From Zopfochytrium polystomum (lineage: Eukaryota; Chytridiomycota; Chytridiomycetes; Chytridiales; Chytridiaceae): 64,000 nt of DNA. Position 1 is the first letter of the stretch. Each line of letters starts with the position of its first letter. The stretch spans positions 117,825 to 181,824 of the forward strand of contig JAIVFJ010000135.1 of NCBI GenBank assembly GCA_025765615.1. The letters run 5' to 3'. The notes beneath the pieces were generated by a model. The model saw only the letters and a program-made list of their open reading frames with translations. It did not search any database and was not told the origin of the DNA. Position numbers and translations under genes: made by a program. This document shows, in pieces, positions 1 through 11,760 of the stretch.

Positions 1-841
1 CATTTGTGGAGCGCTGTCGCAATCACCGTACTCGGGTTGGCAACCCGAACCGCAACTGTCAGCTGAAACACCACAGAAACCGTCCTCAGAACAGCAGGTT
101 CCCTTCAAGCGGGTTGGTTCAGAGACTTGCTACGTGAGGTTATTTGACTTACCACAGAACACGTTCCCAAATTGGCACCACACTGGCGCGCAACGTAATC
201 TGGTTGTGCACTTGACTGTGTAACATTGGTTGACACATCTGCTACCGAGTTTGGCGCAGGTGTATAAGGGTTCAAAGATGGCGTCGGTGACGGCAGAGAA
301 CTCGTTGGAGTCGGGTTGACAGAAGGTGAGCTGGTCACGGATTGGCACGCCCCGTTGCTGAATTTCTGTTGACAGCCTATATAATGATATAATGTGTGAA
401 GGTTTTACCCGTTGACATGAGCTTAGTAATGCATCAAAACTTTAATCAGTGGAACGCACCAGGGCCGCAATATTCTCCCCCTTTACCGCAGTACCCTTCC
501 CGAGAACAGCACAGATCCTGGAAGCATCTCGGTTGGAGGTCGTCAAAGCCGAACAAGGTTCACATTTTCATACCTCCCCGCATGTTCCAAACCCAGAACC
601 GCATGCGCTCCCTGATGTAGGAGCGGGAGGGGGTGAGGTGTCGCTTCGGGTGTTGTTGGGCTTGGCAAGGCAGGGAGCGAGGCCGTATCCGTCTTGGCAT
701 CCTGCTCCACAAAAGTCTTCTGTGGAGCCGCACCATCCCCACTTTAAATGTTGACCAAATGATTATGCCCAAATGAGTGGCCTTGAAGAAGCGGAATTTA
801 TAACAGCATTTTACCTTTGAACAGCAGCGGCCCTTTTGATC

Positions 842-873
<32 letters not shown>

Positions 874-1440
874 TTGTGAAGAGATGAAGAAAGTTAGGCC
901 GTGCTATCGCAAATGCCACGAAGCTTACTTCAGAGCAAACACCAAGGCCCGGTCCGCACTGTCCGTACGTAGTGATTGGAAGCGGAAGGGAGGGTGGGAT
1001 CGAAAATTGCGTGGCCGCTGCCGTCGGCAGGCACTGGCCCAGGCTGAACTGCTGCTGGCAGCCGTCGCCGCAAAAGTCTGCCGACGCGCCGCACCAACCC
1101 CACTGAGAGGAATAAAAAAGCTGTATTAGTGGTGGCTGAGCAAGGAGGAGGGAAGGCCTTGGGGGCGCAATCAATGGGCACAAAATACCTGTGAGCAGCA
1201 GAGACCGGCGGCGCACGTTGCTCCGGCGGAGGACGCGCCGCATTCGAACCCGGAGGCGACCGGCGGAAGGACAGCGGCGGACGCGAGGAGGCAGCCGTCG
1301 AGGGTATGCAAGACTAAGGGTCCTGCAAGCACCACCAGCAGCAACAGCGGCAGCGGCTTCCGAATAGGCGCGAGAGTGCTGTTGGAGACGCCACGCGCTC
1401 TCCGCTTCTCCTCGGTTGGCTCCAGTTGCGCAAGTCGCAT
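1..1440 (-). CDS. Secreted protein with at least four hevein-type chitin-binding domains (3' end outside window)
   Basis: Likely binds chitin in or near the cell wall. It starts at ATG 1440, with a basic N-terminus of about 27 residues, then a hydrophobic segment (PLPLLLLVVLAGPLVL) that could be a signal peptide or anchor. Spliced reading gives four ChtBD1 modules: CGASSAGATCAAGLCCSQ joined to WGWCGASADFCGDGC; CGPGLGVCSE + GRCCSK + WGWCGSTEDFCGAGC; CGSGFGTCGE + DLCCSREGYCG; and CGANLGTCS + GTCCSEDGFCGVSADSCG. Ser/Thr/Pro-rich linkers separate them, as in glycosylated wall proteins. Introns sit at recurrent positions inside the modules: after C-S/G-E in modules 2-4, after CCSQ/K in modules 1 and 2. 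Module 2 therefore contains an 18-nt microexon (815-832). The coding region continues past base 1, so the C-terminus and any catalytic domain (for example chitin deacetylase) are unknown. The family assignment is firm; the exact role is inference. Confidence 0.85.
815..832 (-). other. 18-nt microexon of the chitin-binding protein gene
   Basis: Read on the minus strand this exon encodes GRCCSK, the double-Cys core of the second hevein module. An AG ends the upstream intron at 833-834, and GTAAAA starts the next intron at 814. Both junctions are phase 0, and the neighbouring exons end CGPGLGVCSE and begin WGWCGSTEDFCG, so the spliced module matches the ChtBD1 pattern. The upstream intron carries a 29-nt homopolymer (T on the plus strand, about 844-872). 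Confidence 0.75.
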
Positions 1441-1603
1441 CGTCAGGAATGTTCGTTTTGCACTCAGGTGTCAACTTTTCCAGGCTGAACTTCTTTAAAT
1501 GCCTATGGTCATTGTTGTTTGCTATATGTATTGCCATTTCGCCTTTTCGTGCTCAGTAAGGAGGGAAATAAAAATATATATGTAGGGAAACAACACACTG
1601 ATG

Positions 1604-3722
1604 CTACTCGATAGGCATTGCAAGCGCCTCGGTGAAGTCGGCGCGACAAGTTGGGCACTTCTTCGACGACCGGAACCAAGTCAGGCCGCAGGCGTCCCAA
1701 TGGAACCGGTGGCCGCATCCAGGCACAATGACCACCTCCTCTCCTTCCACGAAGCGGTCAAGGCATATTGCGCAGGCACGGTCTTCGATACGCGTGCCAG
1801 CTGCAAACGGGACTGTTGGCATCTGAACTAAGTGTGCCTCGCTCGCCCCTGTGGAGGCGGCCGGGCCTAGTTCTTCTGCCAAAGAAATCAGTGATTCATA
1901 GACGGCCGCGGCCTCTTGCTCCGCGTCGTTTGCCTGCACTCCAGGAAGAAATTCATCGGGCGACGGAATCCAGTCGGGCATCACAATCTCGGACGCAGCC
2001 TCCCTTTGTCTAATGTCCCGCTGAAAAATGTGCCGCGCCTCCTCTCTCGCCTGCCTCACTTGTGCTGCATTGCTTCCGCGCATTTCAATTTCGGACGTGC
2101 CGGCATGAAGTTGGGCAAACTCAAGGTCGCTGACCTCTTTTTGAATTAAATCAAGCTCCTCTTGCTGAAGCTGGAAAGCGAGGATGGCGTCGTAATCCAC
2201 CTCCTCATTCGAACGCGCAGGTTGTCGAGGCCGAGGAGCCCTTGCGACACCGGATGCACTTGATCCACTTCTTGCAAGCTGCTCAGAACTTCTGGCACCA
2301 GGCAAGATTCTGGCGCTCTGACGGGAGACCAAGATCGGTGTTGACTCAGACATTCCTCTCTCAACGTGTAAACGAGAATGAGGTGGTCTATCCTCGTGCA
2401 CCCTGGCATAGCGCTGCTCAGCAGTATTTGAAGTAACTCCACGAGAGGAAATTTGAGATGTGGAGGTCTGGTTCGTCCGGGATGCAAGGGTATGGCCGCC
2501 GTGCGCAATGGACTGCTCCGACTTTGCCTGTCCGCTTCTCAGCTCCTCACTCCCGGTGATGGTTGCTCTACTGAAAACAGGGCGAGGCAACAATACACGT
2601 TGGCTGTTTGTCGCGGTATGGGTCACGAAACGGTCTCTTTCTGCCTCTCGCCTCGCAGCTGTTGTACGAAGGTAACCCGGCGAATCTCCCGCTACAGCGT
2701 GACGAGTGGAAACTGGTCGAGCTGGTACAGTAAGGACCAGCGGTTCAGCAGCTGAGGCAACTGCGTGCGTTGTACTTTGTGGAATCGAGTGAATGGGGTT
2801 CAGACTTTGGTGCACTCGGCTGGCGGTTGAAGGTCCCTTCAATTTTGATCCGGGTGTAGGCAAAGTAGAAGTGCCTCTAAATCGATCGCTTTGTGTATCC
2901 TTGCGCGCTGTTTGGGCACTGTCGTGCATACTGATCGGTTTTGCCTGCGAAGATGAGGCGCTTGCAAAGTGAATAGAATGGCTAATTTCCTTCGAACTGT
3001 GAGTAAGCAAGACATTTGGCCCTCGGTCTTGCCGACTAGGACCGGCAAAAGAAGAGGAGCGATTTAACTGCGAAGTTTCCAGTCGGTTGCTCCCTGGTCT
3101 TGTTGAAGCAGCGACCCGTTTGGACGACAATTCCTGCCGTGGTGCACTTAATCGATCCGTGGTTTGATTTGCAGCCCAACCTGATTCCTCACCCGGCCTA
3201 AGCTGACCTGAAGGAGCGCGGCTTCGGCGATCTGGTAGCGTCATGCCAAGGGTTTGCTGCGCTATCGTTCGGGTCGCAGACGTGGCTGGTCCGTGGGCTA
3301 AACGGCGAATTGATTGAGTGCCGTGATTAGTCTTGACGCGCATTTGAAAACGGTCTTCAGCTAAGATTACATGTCTCAACAGCTCGCACACCCAAAGCAG
3401 CATTTTCCCGCAAGTTATGCCGAGGAGAAAGCAGCTCGGAGGATATCGCCCCCGCACCAACGCGAGCTGACTGCTTGGAATTTGACATCGAGCCGGCTCC
3501 TGAGGCGCTCTTTTTGGGGGACCGAAGAGAGAGAGACGTGGTTCCTGCTGAGGCTCTGGCAATAGTAGTCGAAGGAATGGATGCTCTCGTCCTGCTTGGA
3601 GGTAGCGTGCTGGTGTTGGACACACTGCCGCGCGCTGGCACTCCGGACGGCCCTGATCTTGAAGAGGAGGAAGACGAGGGCACCCCAACCGCAGGCACTG
3701 TCTGGCCTGCGCCTCCTCCCAT
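1604..3722 (-). CDS. RING-H2 E3 ubiquitin ligase with long disordered Ser-rich N-terminus
   Basis: The C-terminus carries a RING-H2 finger: CAIC, then VPGCGHRFH, a Cys three residues after the second His, and CPTC, giving C3H2C3 zinc ligands. Such proteins recruit E2 enzymes as ubiquitin ligases; substrates cannot be inferred. The upstream 500+ residues are Ser/Thr/Arg-rich and low complexity, with a Gln/Glu-rich helical stretch just before the RING. I start at ATG 3722 (MGGGAGQTV), which opens a Ser-rich exon. That exon must be spliced into the long 3' frame near 3340-3435. An acceptor at CTTAG|CTGAAG works in phase with either a GTGCGG donor (about 96-nt intron) or a GTGTGC donor (about 31 nt); the longer is more plausible. 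No transmembrane segment seen. It lies 164 bp upstream of the chitin-binding gene's start codon, on the same strand. Confidence 0.7.
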
Positions 3723-3865
3723 CACTCTCTTTCTTTCTTCTTCAAATTTTATTTTCTTTTTCCTTTCACATTTCAAGGTCTGTGTGCTTTGACGGCCTTG
3801 AGCAATAGCAATACTGCAATTCATTCCCACGCAACGAGAAATCGCACGACTCAAGAACGCCATTG

Positions 3866-6356
3866 TCAGAATAGAGAGCGCGTGTATGATCCACTTTGGT
3901 TCTCAGAATGTCCTGGCGCAGTTGCAAGCGGCCACTGCGACTGCGAACACTGCGAATTTTGGGATCCCACCTCTGGTCTGTTTCCGCCAACAAAATCAGA
4001 GCTTTGGGTGGTAGATTTGAATGTGCTGTCGGCCGACGGTAGGCCGGCGGTGACAACAGCCGCGTTCTCCCTTTCTGAATAAGCCGGGGTGAAAAGGCCA
4101 GCTTCACCGGCTCCACTCGAAGCGGACCCACGGTTGGATTGAACCGAGGGTACAGCCCAAGTTTCCAATCTCGTATGGGTGGTGGCTCCGTTGGTAGCAG
4201 GTGCCGTTATTTCGGTGCCGTCGCCGCCACGGACGCGAAACTCGGGTACTCTGAGCGTCCGGTTCATTCGCTCTCTCAACCGAGCGACTCCAAGTTCTGT
4301 TGAAGGACGTGGCCGATCTCCGTCGTTTCCGAACAGCGGGGATACGGGTGTGGGCGTTGGAGAGCGACTCATCGGCTTCGAATTCTTGCGCGGGGCACTC
4401 CGGGGTGGCAAAGTCTGTTGGCGAGTCCGTTTGAGAGGCGCCGCTGAAGAATGAGAGCGAACTGAGTCGAAATTTTGAACGTCACTTTTTAGCCACCACG
4501 GCGCATCATCAAGGCTCGGCCGCAAAGAATGATGTAAATCCATATGAACTTGATTAGAAAAGGCAGACGATTCAAAGACTGGTCGAAGTGGCGCTTGGTC
4601 GTCATCAACATTTAGAACGCCGAGACCAGGAGTGATGGGCGACACTCCAAGGACATCAGTGGAGCTAGAGGATAGCTCATTATCATCGGAGTCATCTACA
4701 AGCTGTCCTTTCGAAGACTGTGCTATGTAACCCCTTTCATTGGTGCTTAGGCTTGGGTCGAGAGTAACTGCTGTGAAAGTTGAATCTGGGGAGGACGATG
4801 TTACAATGGTAAAGGGTTTGATGCTTGACACACTGGCGTTCTTCGCCATGGGGCATGATTCATTGGGGAGGGGCGGCAAAGCCACCGCTGAGACTGGGCT
4901 TAGCTCAATGCACGATTGCCGTTGTTGCGATACAGCCTGTAGACGTCATTTAGGTTCGAGACGGAAAATTAACGCAATTCAAAGTTTATATACATACCCT
5001 GAAGATATTTTCCTCCCGTCTCTGGGAGGAGGCATGAAGACAAGGTATATACTGAAGGATTGGAATAATGTTAAGATATCGAGACTTCAAGTTGGGTCCC
5101 TTGAAATATGGTTTACTCCAAAAGAAGGAGCCCTTGAACATTCAACGTACCAACCCAAAGCAGAAAAACATCAACGCGGCCACACCAACAGTCGCTGCGA
5201 CAACTGTGTCCGCTCTCACTTCTTCTTGAAAGGATACGGTTGAACTTGCACTCGGCGTGTCCCCTTCGCCTTGGACGGCTGCACGGATTCGGTTGATTGA
5301 TGCTATGATAGTCTGCACCAAGTAGGCAGTGGAGAAAAAGTGGTACCCGACGAGCCAAGCAATCATTCGCTGCAGGGCACCGAGCAGCGCTTTGTGCGCC
5401 GGAGACTGAGGCTTCCGGGGTGTATTGGGGCGATGGAGCGTGACGTTCGGGGAGCCCTCGAATTCAGATGAGTTGACTTCGGTTGCTGCGACAGCCGCTT
5501 CAAACTCTTTCATTATCTGTGCGCGTCGTCGCGAGTAGGTAATCACGGCTGTCACTGTGAATGAATCGTTACGACTTTGTGGCTTCCTTGTGGGGATTAC
5601 CTGTAGCAACAGAGCCTGCAAAGTTGTAACCTCCCACCGCCAGAACGAATACCAGAACAAAAGTAAGGTCTGTGGTGGGATTATCGCAGTACGCATTTTG
5701 CATGTAAAATGCCCTGCGAAGATACATTACGAGACGAATGCGTTTCGCCCGCCCAAACCTGCTCGGTCTGTGAATAACTGCTGCAATAATAAGTACTACA
5801 GGAATGGCGAAGGTTAGCACGACGTAAGTTATGAATCGTCTGCGAATGCCGCTGTCCCCGTTTCGCAAAGACGTCTTCGCAGATACTCGAACAGAGAGTT
5901 CAATAGCAAGGCTCAGGCAGCTGCCATCTGTTGAAGAATCTTATAAAACGTGTGAGAAGTGCATCTTACGTACACATCGCAATCCCGAGGGTGTTAAGAA
6001 GGAATGCCTGTACAAACGTATATGGGCTGAGCACCTTTCCGTTGTCGAAGCCATCCCACCTGAGTCTCACAGACCGCGGTAAATGCGATTCCGTCAGGCT
6101 GTTTGGCGATGGCCGTTTGGTTCTCCACCCCTTGCGATGATGGATTGGTGCCCGAGAGAGCAGTCTCCGATGACTGGTGAACGCGAAACAGGAAATACAA
6201 CGATAGGTCGCCGGCAAAGAGAGTTAGTTGAAGAATAGTCGACACAAGTGCGAGGAGACTGAGGGCTGCATTCCGGGAGGGGTACGTGACGAAGAACACC
6301 AAGAGGGAGAGAGCGAATGCGCAGCCCGTCAACCCTGATGACGTGCCAATTTTCAT
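3866..6356 (-). CDS. Putative seven-transmembrane receptor-like protein with long Ser-rich cytoplasmic tail
   Basis: Start ATG 6356 (MKIGTSSGLTG). Spliced exons give about seven hydrophobic helices: GCAFALSLLVFFVTY; ALSLLALVSTILQLTLF; one near YTFVQAFLLNTLGIAMC; FITYVVLTFAIPVVLIIAAVI; LTFVLVFVLAVGGYNFAGSV; MIAWLVGYHFFSTAYLV; and TVVAATVGVAALMFFCFGL. A long loop separates helices 5 and 6. After helix 7, a 54-nt exon (YIPCLHASSQRREENIFR) joins in phase to a final exon of about 360 codons rich in Ser, Thr and Pro, ending at 3866. The layout is GPCR-like (short loop after TM1, large third loop, long phosphorylatable tail), but I see no diagnostic motif of a named fungal GPCR class. The splice sites around 6080-6300 are not resolved. 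It lies 85 bp downstream of the UsgS-like gene on the same strand. Alternative: an unrelated polytopic protein. Confidence 0.5.
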
Positions 6357-6441
6357 TGCCGCCAGACAGCCCGGAAGGGCTGACGTGGATCAGTCCGAAT
6401 TGAATATTATTGTGCGTCCAACCGTACACAAAAACATGTCT

Positions 6442-8057
6442 TCAGTCGACTTTTTCACCCCGGTTTGGACCATCGCTCACAACACTCCCCCTCGCCCGCG
6501 GAATGAAGGTATTCTTGGCAAAGTGCCACATTCCCCAGGCCCAGTCCACCCACGCATCAGCACGGGCAGCGACTCGCCGCAGCACCCACTCTTCGACATC
6601 CTCATCATTTTCGCCCGTAGAACCTGTTCCACCAACCGACGATTGGTCGCGCGGCCCAAAATCTATGTCATCAAAACAGGCTAGACAAAGGCGGGCAGCC
6701 GCAGCGCAACCAAGCTCGATATACAGGATCGGTCCGGCGACTGGAACTTGAAGAAGAACAAAAAAGGGAAAGGAGAAAGCTGAAATGACAGGCTCGTGTT
6801 TGTGAAACCACGCCCGACGCTTAAAGGAAAAGTGAATTCGTCGTTAGAAGGTTGGTTGCAATTGAAATTTTGCAGCATACCTGAGTGGAATTCATTTTGG
6901 ACCGAGATAGATATGGATCGACGAGCTCCCGACAGACTGATCGAAACTGGAAGATTTTCCGAAGTAGGGGGCCTTTCAGGAACTTCCACCAGGGCGGGCT
7001 CACGAGACCGATTCCGCAGCACCAGATCGCAAAGTTGAGTCCCAGTTGCTGTTGAAGGAAGAAGAAGGTAGCTGCAGGCCAGGCCTAAAAGACTGACATT
7101 CAGATTGGGCGATTTGAAAGCGAAGAACAACAACCCCGACGAACCAGCCTGCCAACGATAGGGACGCAGCTTGCAATCCACACAACGAAGAGTATACCAA
7201 GTCTTTTTGTGGATCGCTTCATGTAAGCGCCGAGGCGCTTAAAGTATGACAAACGTGTTGACGGATTTGATTCAAGACTTCGAGCGAAGCGGAGGGAGAA
7301 GCGCGCACTCGGTCCAGGAAGCGAAATCTCATATGTCATGGTTTTCATTGCCTCAAAAAATAGAACATCTAGAGGCTCCGGATAGACGTAGCTGTGGGCA
7401 GTGGAAGTAATTTGCAGCGATGAGACTTTATGAGACCAAACGAACGCCAGCATTCGCTAACACGCACCGCAAAAAATAGAGGCCTGCGTCTGGCATGTTT
7501 ACCAATAGCCACATGAATAGGCCATCGACGGTGGAAATAATGCTCTGGATCGCCTTCATGATCATGCTATCTTGGCTGAACTGCAAGGCATTGAGGAACC
7601 ATCGAAGAATCCGAAGCGGCCAAGTAACGCGACTATTTAGAAAGTAGAGAACTGCCACAAAGCCGACTACGACTGCCAGAGCACGAAACAGCGGTTTTCT
7701 GGCGCGGGGCGAACGGAGACCACGAATTGTGCCATCGCGTAGAAGGTCGAGGCCCGTAATAATGGCAGCAAATGTCCAGCGCCGCCGCGGGGCATCCAAT
7801 TGTGGTCGGTTGTTCCGATTCATTGGAGCAGGTGCAGGTGCCGACGCGGATCTTCCAGGTAATTGAGGGAAGGGGGTGGAGGGTGAATCAGAGGGCGGGG
7901 ATGGTGCTGCTGTGGAAGGGGATGCGAAGGATCCAGCCCCCATCTGTTGGGGCTCTGACTTCATCGCAGACGGAGCTCCCGCCGTCGAATCTGGCAATGA
8001 TGCATTCGCAGTTGATGGAGCCGCCGCTGGCCGCCGTAGTGTCCACGACGTGAACAT
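6442..8057 (-). CDS. UsgS-like fungal multi-pass transmembrane protein
   Basis: Starts at ATG 8057 (MFTSWTLRR). A Pro/Ala/Ser-rich disordered N-terminus of about 80 residues precedes membrane segments such as PLFRALAVVVGFVAVLYFL and a helix containing GILFVVWIASCVPIVG. Exon 1 (7468-8057) splices at GTGCGT to an exon beginning CTACGTCTATCC, restoring LYFLRYVYPEPLDVLFFEAM in phase. A later exon reads SVCRELVDPYLSRSKMNSTQ and joins in phase across a short intron to RRAWFHKHEPVISAF, followed by FFVLLQVPVAGPILY. This order (RY-x-x-P-LD...F, VPIVGR, RELx-PY-SR, AWFH, VPxAGP) is what I recall for the fungal 'transmembrane protein UsgS' family, whose function is unclear. An acidic tail ends at TGA 6442. 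The middle intron near 7040-7150 is the least certain junction. It is divergent from PFF1, with 126 bp between start codons. Confidence 0.75.
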
Positions 8058-8183
8058 GCCCTAAGCACGGGTGTCAAGCGACGAAGGGATGGGAGCAGCG
8101 GGCCTGGGTGGAGGCTTCAGATTGAAAGCAAAAGAAAAAGAGAAAAAGATAGTAAATAAAGCAAAGAACGGTGGGTCGTGCAC

Positions 8184-11100
8184 ATGGCCAGCGTGAGTGT
8201 TTGACGAGCAACTTGCGCCACCTTCTTCACTCCGTCCACCAACCGTAGTAGCTGCGCCAAACGTTCAACCAGCCTCTGCATGCGCGTGGAAGTGAACCGT
8301 CTGCCCGCATTCATGCAGAGTCCGTAGCCCCGAAGCTTCCTTTCCTTGCTGTTTTCATCTCACCCCTTCTGTCCTTCTGCTAGCAGCTGTTCCTTCCAGT
8401 CGTCGTGGCCACAATTGGGATCGCAGTCGCGTCTCTCTCTGGCGTCGACATCCTTCCCGCTCCGCTCTACCATCCAACTCCGTCGCCGAACGATGCCCCT
8501 CGCACGTCGTTCAGCTCCCTCACGTTTCCGGGGCTCAATGCGTCTAATTTTGTTGAATCACTGGTCGCGATCGGTCCTCGCCCCTTCAACAGCCTCAACA
8601 ATATCAAAGCGCGTGATTTGATTCTCGACTACGTGAAAAAAGCCGCCGAAGATGCCAAAAATCGTGGAAATGCGGATTACCCGCGTGCGGAAATTGAGGT
8701 GGATAGGTCGGCGGTGGTCACGCGGAACTTGTCCTGGTTCAAAGTTGGCAAATTGCCAGAGGGGGTAACGCTAGATTTGAATTACCCAATGCATTTACAA
8801 TCCGGCTAAGTTTTAGAATATAGGGCCCCGCGACCTACAAGCTGACGTTGGACAATATTCTCTTCAAGCTGGTGGGCCAGTGCGAAGAAGACGAAATTCA
8901 AAAGGCCAAGGAGGCTGGCACGTCGGTTTCACTGACCGCGTGTCCCGCCCTCCTTGTCTCGACTCACTATGACACCGCCTTGAACGGTCCCGGAGGCACA
9001 GATGCTGCAATGCCTATTGGTGTTATTGTCGAGGTGGGAAGTTGCTTGCACCTTGCTTGCATCAAAGCAAGCTCATCACTACATTTATGCCCAGACATTC
9101 AAAGTTCTGGCTCAAGCACCACGATTGGCGCATTCTGTCATATTCTTAGTCAATAATGGCGAAGAAATCAACCTTCTCGGCGCTTTGCACTTTATTGGCC
9201 ACCGCTGGTTCCGCGAAGTTCGTTCATTTATCAATCTGGTGAGTCAGCGCCTGTGTCCATTCTACGCAGTCATCTAATACGAGACAGGAGGGTGCTGGGA
9301 AAGCCGGCCCGGCACTACTGTTTCGCAGCTCCAACAAAGAGCTTTTGAAAAGCTACTCGAAAACGGCTCCGTACCCTCATGCTGCCATCGTCGGTAACGA
9401 CATTTTCAAAGCTCAGCTGATAAGAAGGTGGCTACTCCAAAACTCCAGCTCGAAGCTCACTGTCCTTCTCCCCCAGCAACACCGACTACGCAGTATATAA
9501 CGAGTTCATTCCAGGATTGGACGTTGCGTTTTACCAAAGAAGGCAAGATGTTTTATTCCCTACCTCTCTCAACTGAAACTTTCGTTTCGTATTTGTTTGC
9601 AACCAGATACCGTTACCACACAAAGTATGACACGTACGACCGGAGTATGGCGGGCTCTCTGCAGCAGATGGGATCAAACTGCCTTCAGTCAGTGATCGGC
9701 ATTGCGAATTCGCCAACTCTGCTTCCATCCTGGCCAAAACCTTCGTATTCACCAGCCATTTTCTGGGAAGAAAACGGAATTGGAATGTTTGTTATCTCAT
9801 TTGGTGCCTACACCTTCATGTCAGCGGTGGCCTTTGTCGCCTGCGTGGTCCTTCTGATACGCGGTCGGTGGCTTTGGACAAAACTGCAAAAAGGAACAGC
9901 TTCGGGTGGTATAGTTCCGCGAATTGGTCGAATCGTCGTCACCGGGCTTCTTGGTGCTGTTGCACCAGTCTTGGCAACGCTGACTATCGATCACATTAAA
10001 CCGTTCACTCTCTACGCTCATCCCATCATGTGGCGCATCATAGTGGTGTCGGCCATTGGTCTCGGCTCTAGTGTGCCGTTTCTTCTTGCAAAGTTGCATT
10101 TGCCCGTTGCGAGAGATTTCACCCCAGACGAAGTGGAGCCAATTCTGTCGACCCAAAGGGACGTCGTGAACTCTAACTCGAACTCGAACGCAGCAACTGT
10201 GATTGCACAGGCTGTTGCTCTTCTGGACACGCAGCTGGACCAGCTGAGCGCTGGCGTAGTTTTACTGCCGTTGGCCGTTTATGCGCAATGGAACGGTTTC
10301 GGATTCTTTCACGAGTACACGCCGTGTTTCGGAATTCTGGCGCTCTCAATTTGCCTAGACTGGTTCCTGTTGGGACCAGCAAAACGGGCTACGGTCCTGT
10401 ATGGCGGTGGCGAAGTCTCCAGAGCTGCCGGCAGATTTCAGTCGGAAGTACTTCCGTGGATGAACAGATTTCTAGGCTACGTTATTCCGCTCTGCAGCAC
10501 ACTGCCACTACTATACGGCATAATTCTTGCCATGGAGCCAACATCTATTGACGGTACCCCCGGTTTCCTCGTGCCATTGCTTTGTGCTCTTTATGCAGCT
10601 CCTCAAGCGCTGCTTTTCTGGGGAGTGCTGTCAGACCCCGTGGACATAACATCATTAGTGTTTCCTAATCTGGATGATGAGAGGACATCTCGGGCGAATA
10701 TTCAACAGTCCATTCGGGCAAAAGCAGTCAAACGGATCACTAGCGTGGTTGTACTTTTCGGCATCGTCCTCGTGGGATGCGGTGTTTCCGTCGTATCATT
10801 TATGGTTCCTCCACGGCGCCCGCCATTCACCGAGTCGCGCCCCTTCAAGTATTTTGTTACGCAAGAAGTTGTTTACGCAGACGAACGCCCACTGCAGCAG
10901 CGCATGGAAACTTTGTTCCACGGGACGGCACTCACTGAATACTACTCTCGCGGCAGCAGCGTCCAAGACCCGATGTATTCATCGGTCTCGTCGTTTTTCC
11001 CTTCTGCGCGAGACCATCCCGACTGCATCGACGTTCCGCGAACGCCGTTACGGGTGTGCAGCGTGACGAAGGCGGCCCTGAAGCACGGAGTGCGCGTCCC

Positions 11101-11629
11101 CCAGTTTCCGGGGCCTTCGGTGACGGTTTCGTCGGCGCCCGGACAGTGGAACGTGACGGTGTCGCACCCGCGGTCCCGGATCTGCTTCCTGGAGCAGCCG
11201 GGGCTGATCCGCGGGACGGACGGTCTCCCGGTGCTGGACGTGAGCGCGGGAAACCGGACCGCGTGGCAGTCGGCGGCGGCGACGACGGTCGAGGTGATGC
11301 CGCTGGCGGCGGAGCGGTTCGCGGCCGTGCAGCCGCCGGCCAAGGTGTTTGGGCCAAACATGGCGCTGGCGCGGTCCCCGTCGGACGCAGCGGTCGAGTT
11401 TCTTGCGGACTTGGGCGGCACGGCGGAGTTCCGCGTGCGGACCGTGGGGCTTGCGACCCAGCACGGCGGCGCGCCGCCAAAGAAAATTCCGGTCTTGGTC
11501 GGGTGCTTGGTGGATTCTGTGGGGCTACTGCCCGGCTTGGAAGACATCGAGGCCAGGCTGCCCAACTGGGCTGTTATGTTGGGGGCCGGGATGGGCGCGA
11601 TGCGGGCTGTTGTGGAAATCGAGCTGTAA
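8184..11629 (+). CDS. PFF1: Vacuolar membrane zinc protease, M28 family (PFF1-like)
   Basis: Multispanning vacuolar metalloprotease of peptidase family M28. Proposed exons: 8184-8192, 8384-8764, 8824-9033, 9095-9238, 9288-9427, 9477-9542 and 9607-11629. All phases agree and give 990 residues, close to yeast Pff1. TM1 is LFLPVVVATIGIAVASLSGV. Zinc and catalytic motifs are present: STHYD, GGTDAAM, VNNGEEI (catalytic Glu plus ligand), INL|EGAG and YRYHTKYDT. The usual TDDG is TDAA here, but the bridging Asp is kept. The large last exon carries about eight further TM helices and a lumenal C-terminal domain. The three-residue first exon (ATG GCC AGC before GTGAGT) is inferred from phase and a strong donor, so the start is the least certain part. 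The intron at 9543-9606 starts GCAAGA. Confidence 0.88.
9543..9606 (+). other. Probable GC-AG intron in PFF1-like gene
   Basis: The exon ends TTTTACCAAAGAAG and the intron begins GCAAGA, matching the AG|GCAAG pattern of GC-AG introns. It ends CAACCAG, and the next exon begins ATACCGTTACCAC. Splicing here restores AFYQRRYRYHT in phase, supplying the zinc-ligand His of M28 enzymes. No GT donor nearby gives a sensible join. Confidence 0.7.
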
Positions 11630-11714
11630 CCGATGTTTGATTGTGGGATCGCGTTGGGGAGCTGTGTGTGAGGGCGTGAGTGACTGAGTGTGTGTGCGTG
11701 TGCTTGTGTGTGTG

Positions 11715-11760
<46 letters not shown>

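Noticed and set aside
560..1537. 325-codon open frame on the minus strand across the chitin-binding gene
   Set aside because: It reads through three introns, including the 29-nt homopolymer, and mixes frames. Only short parts coincide with the real exons.
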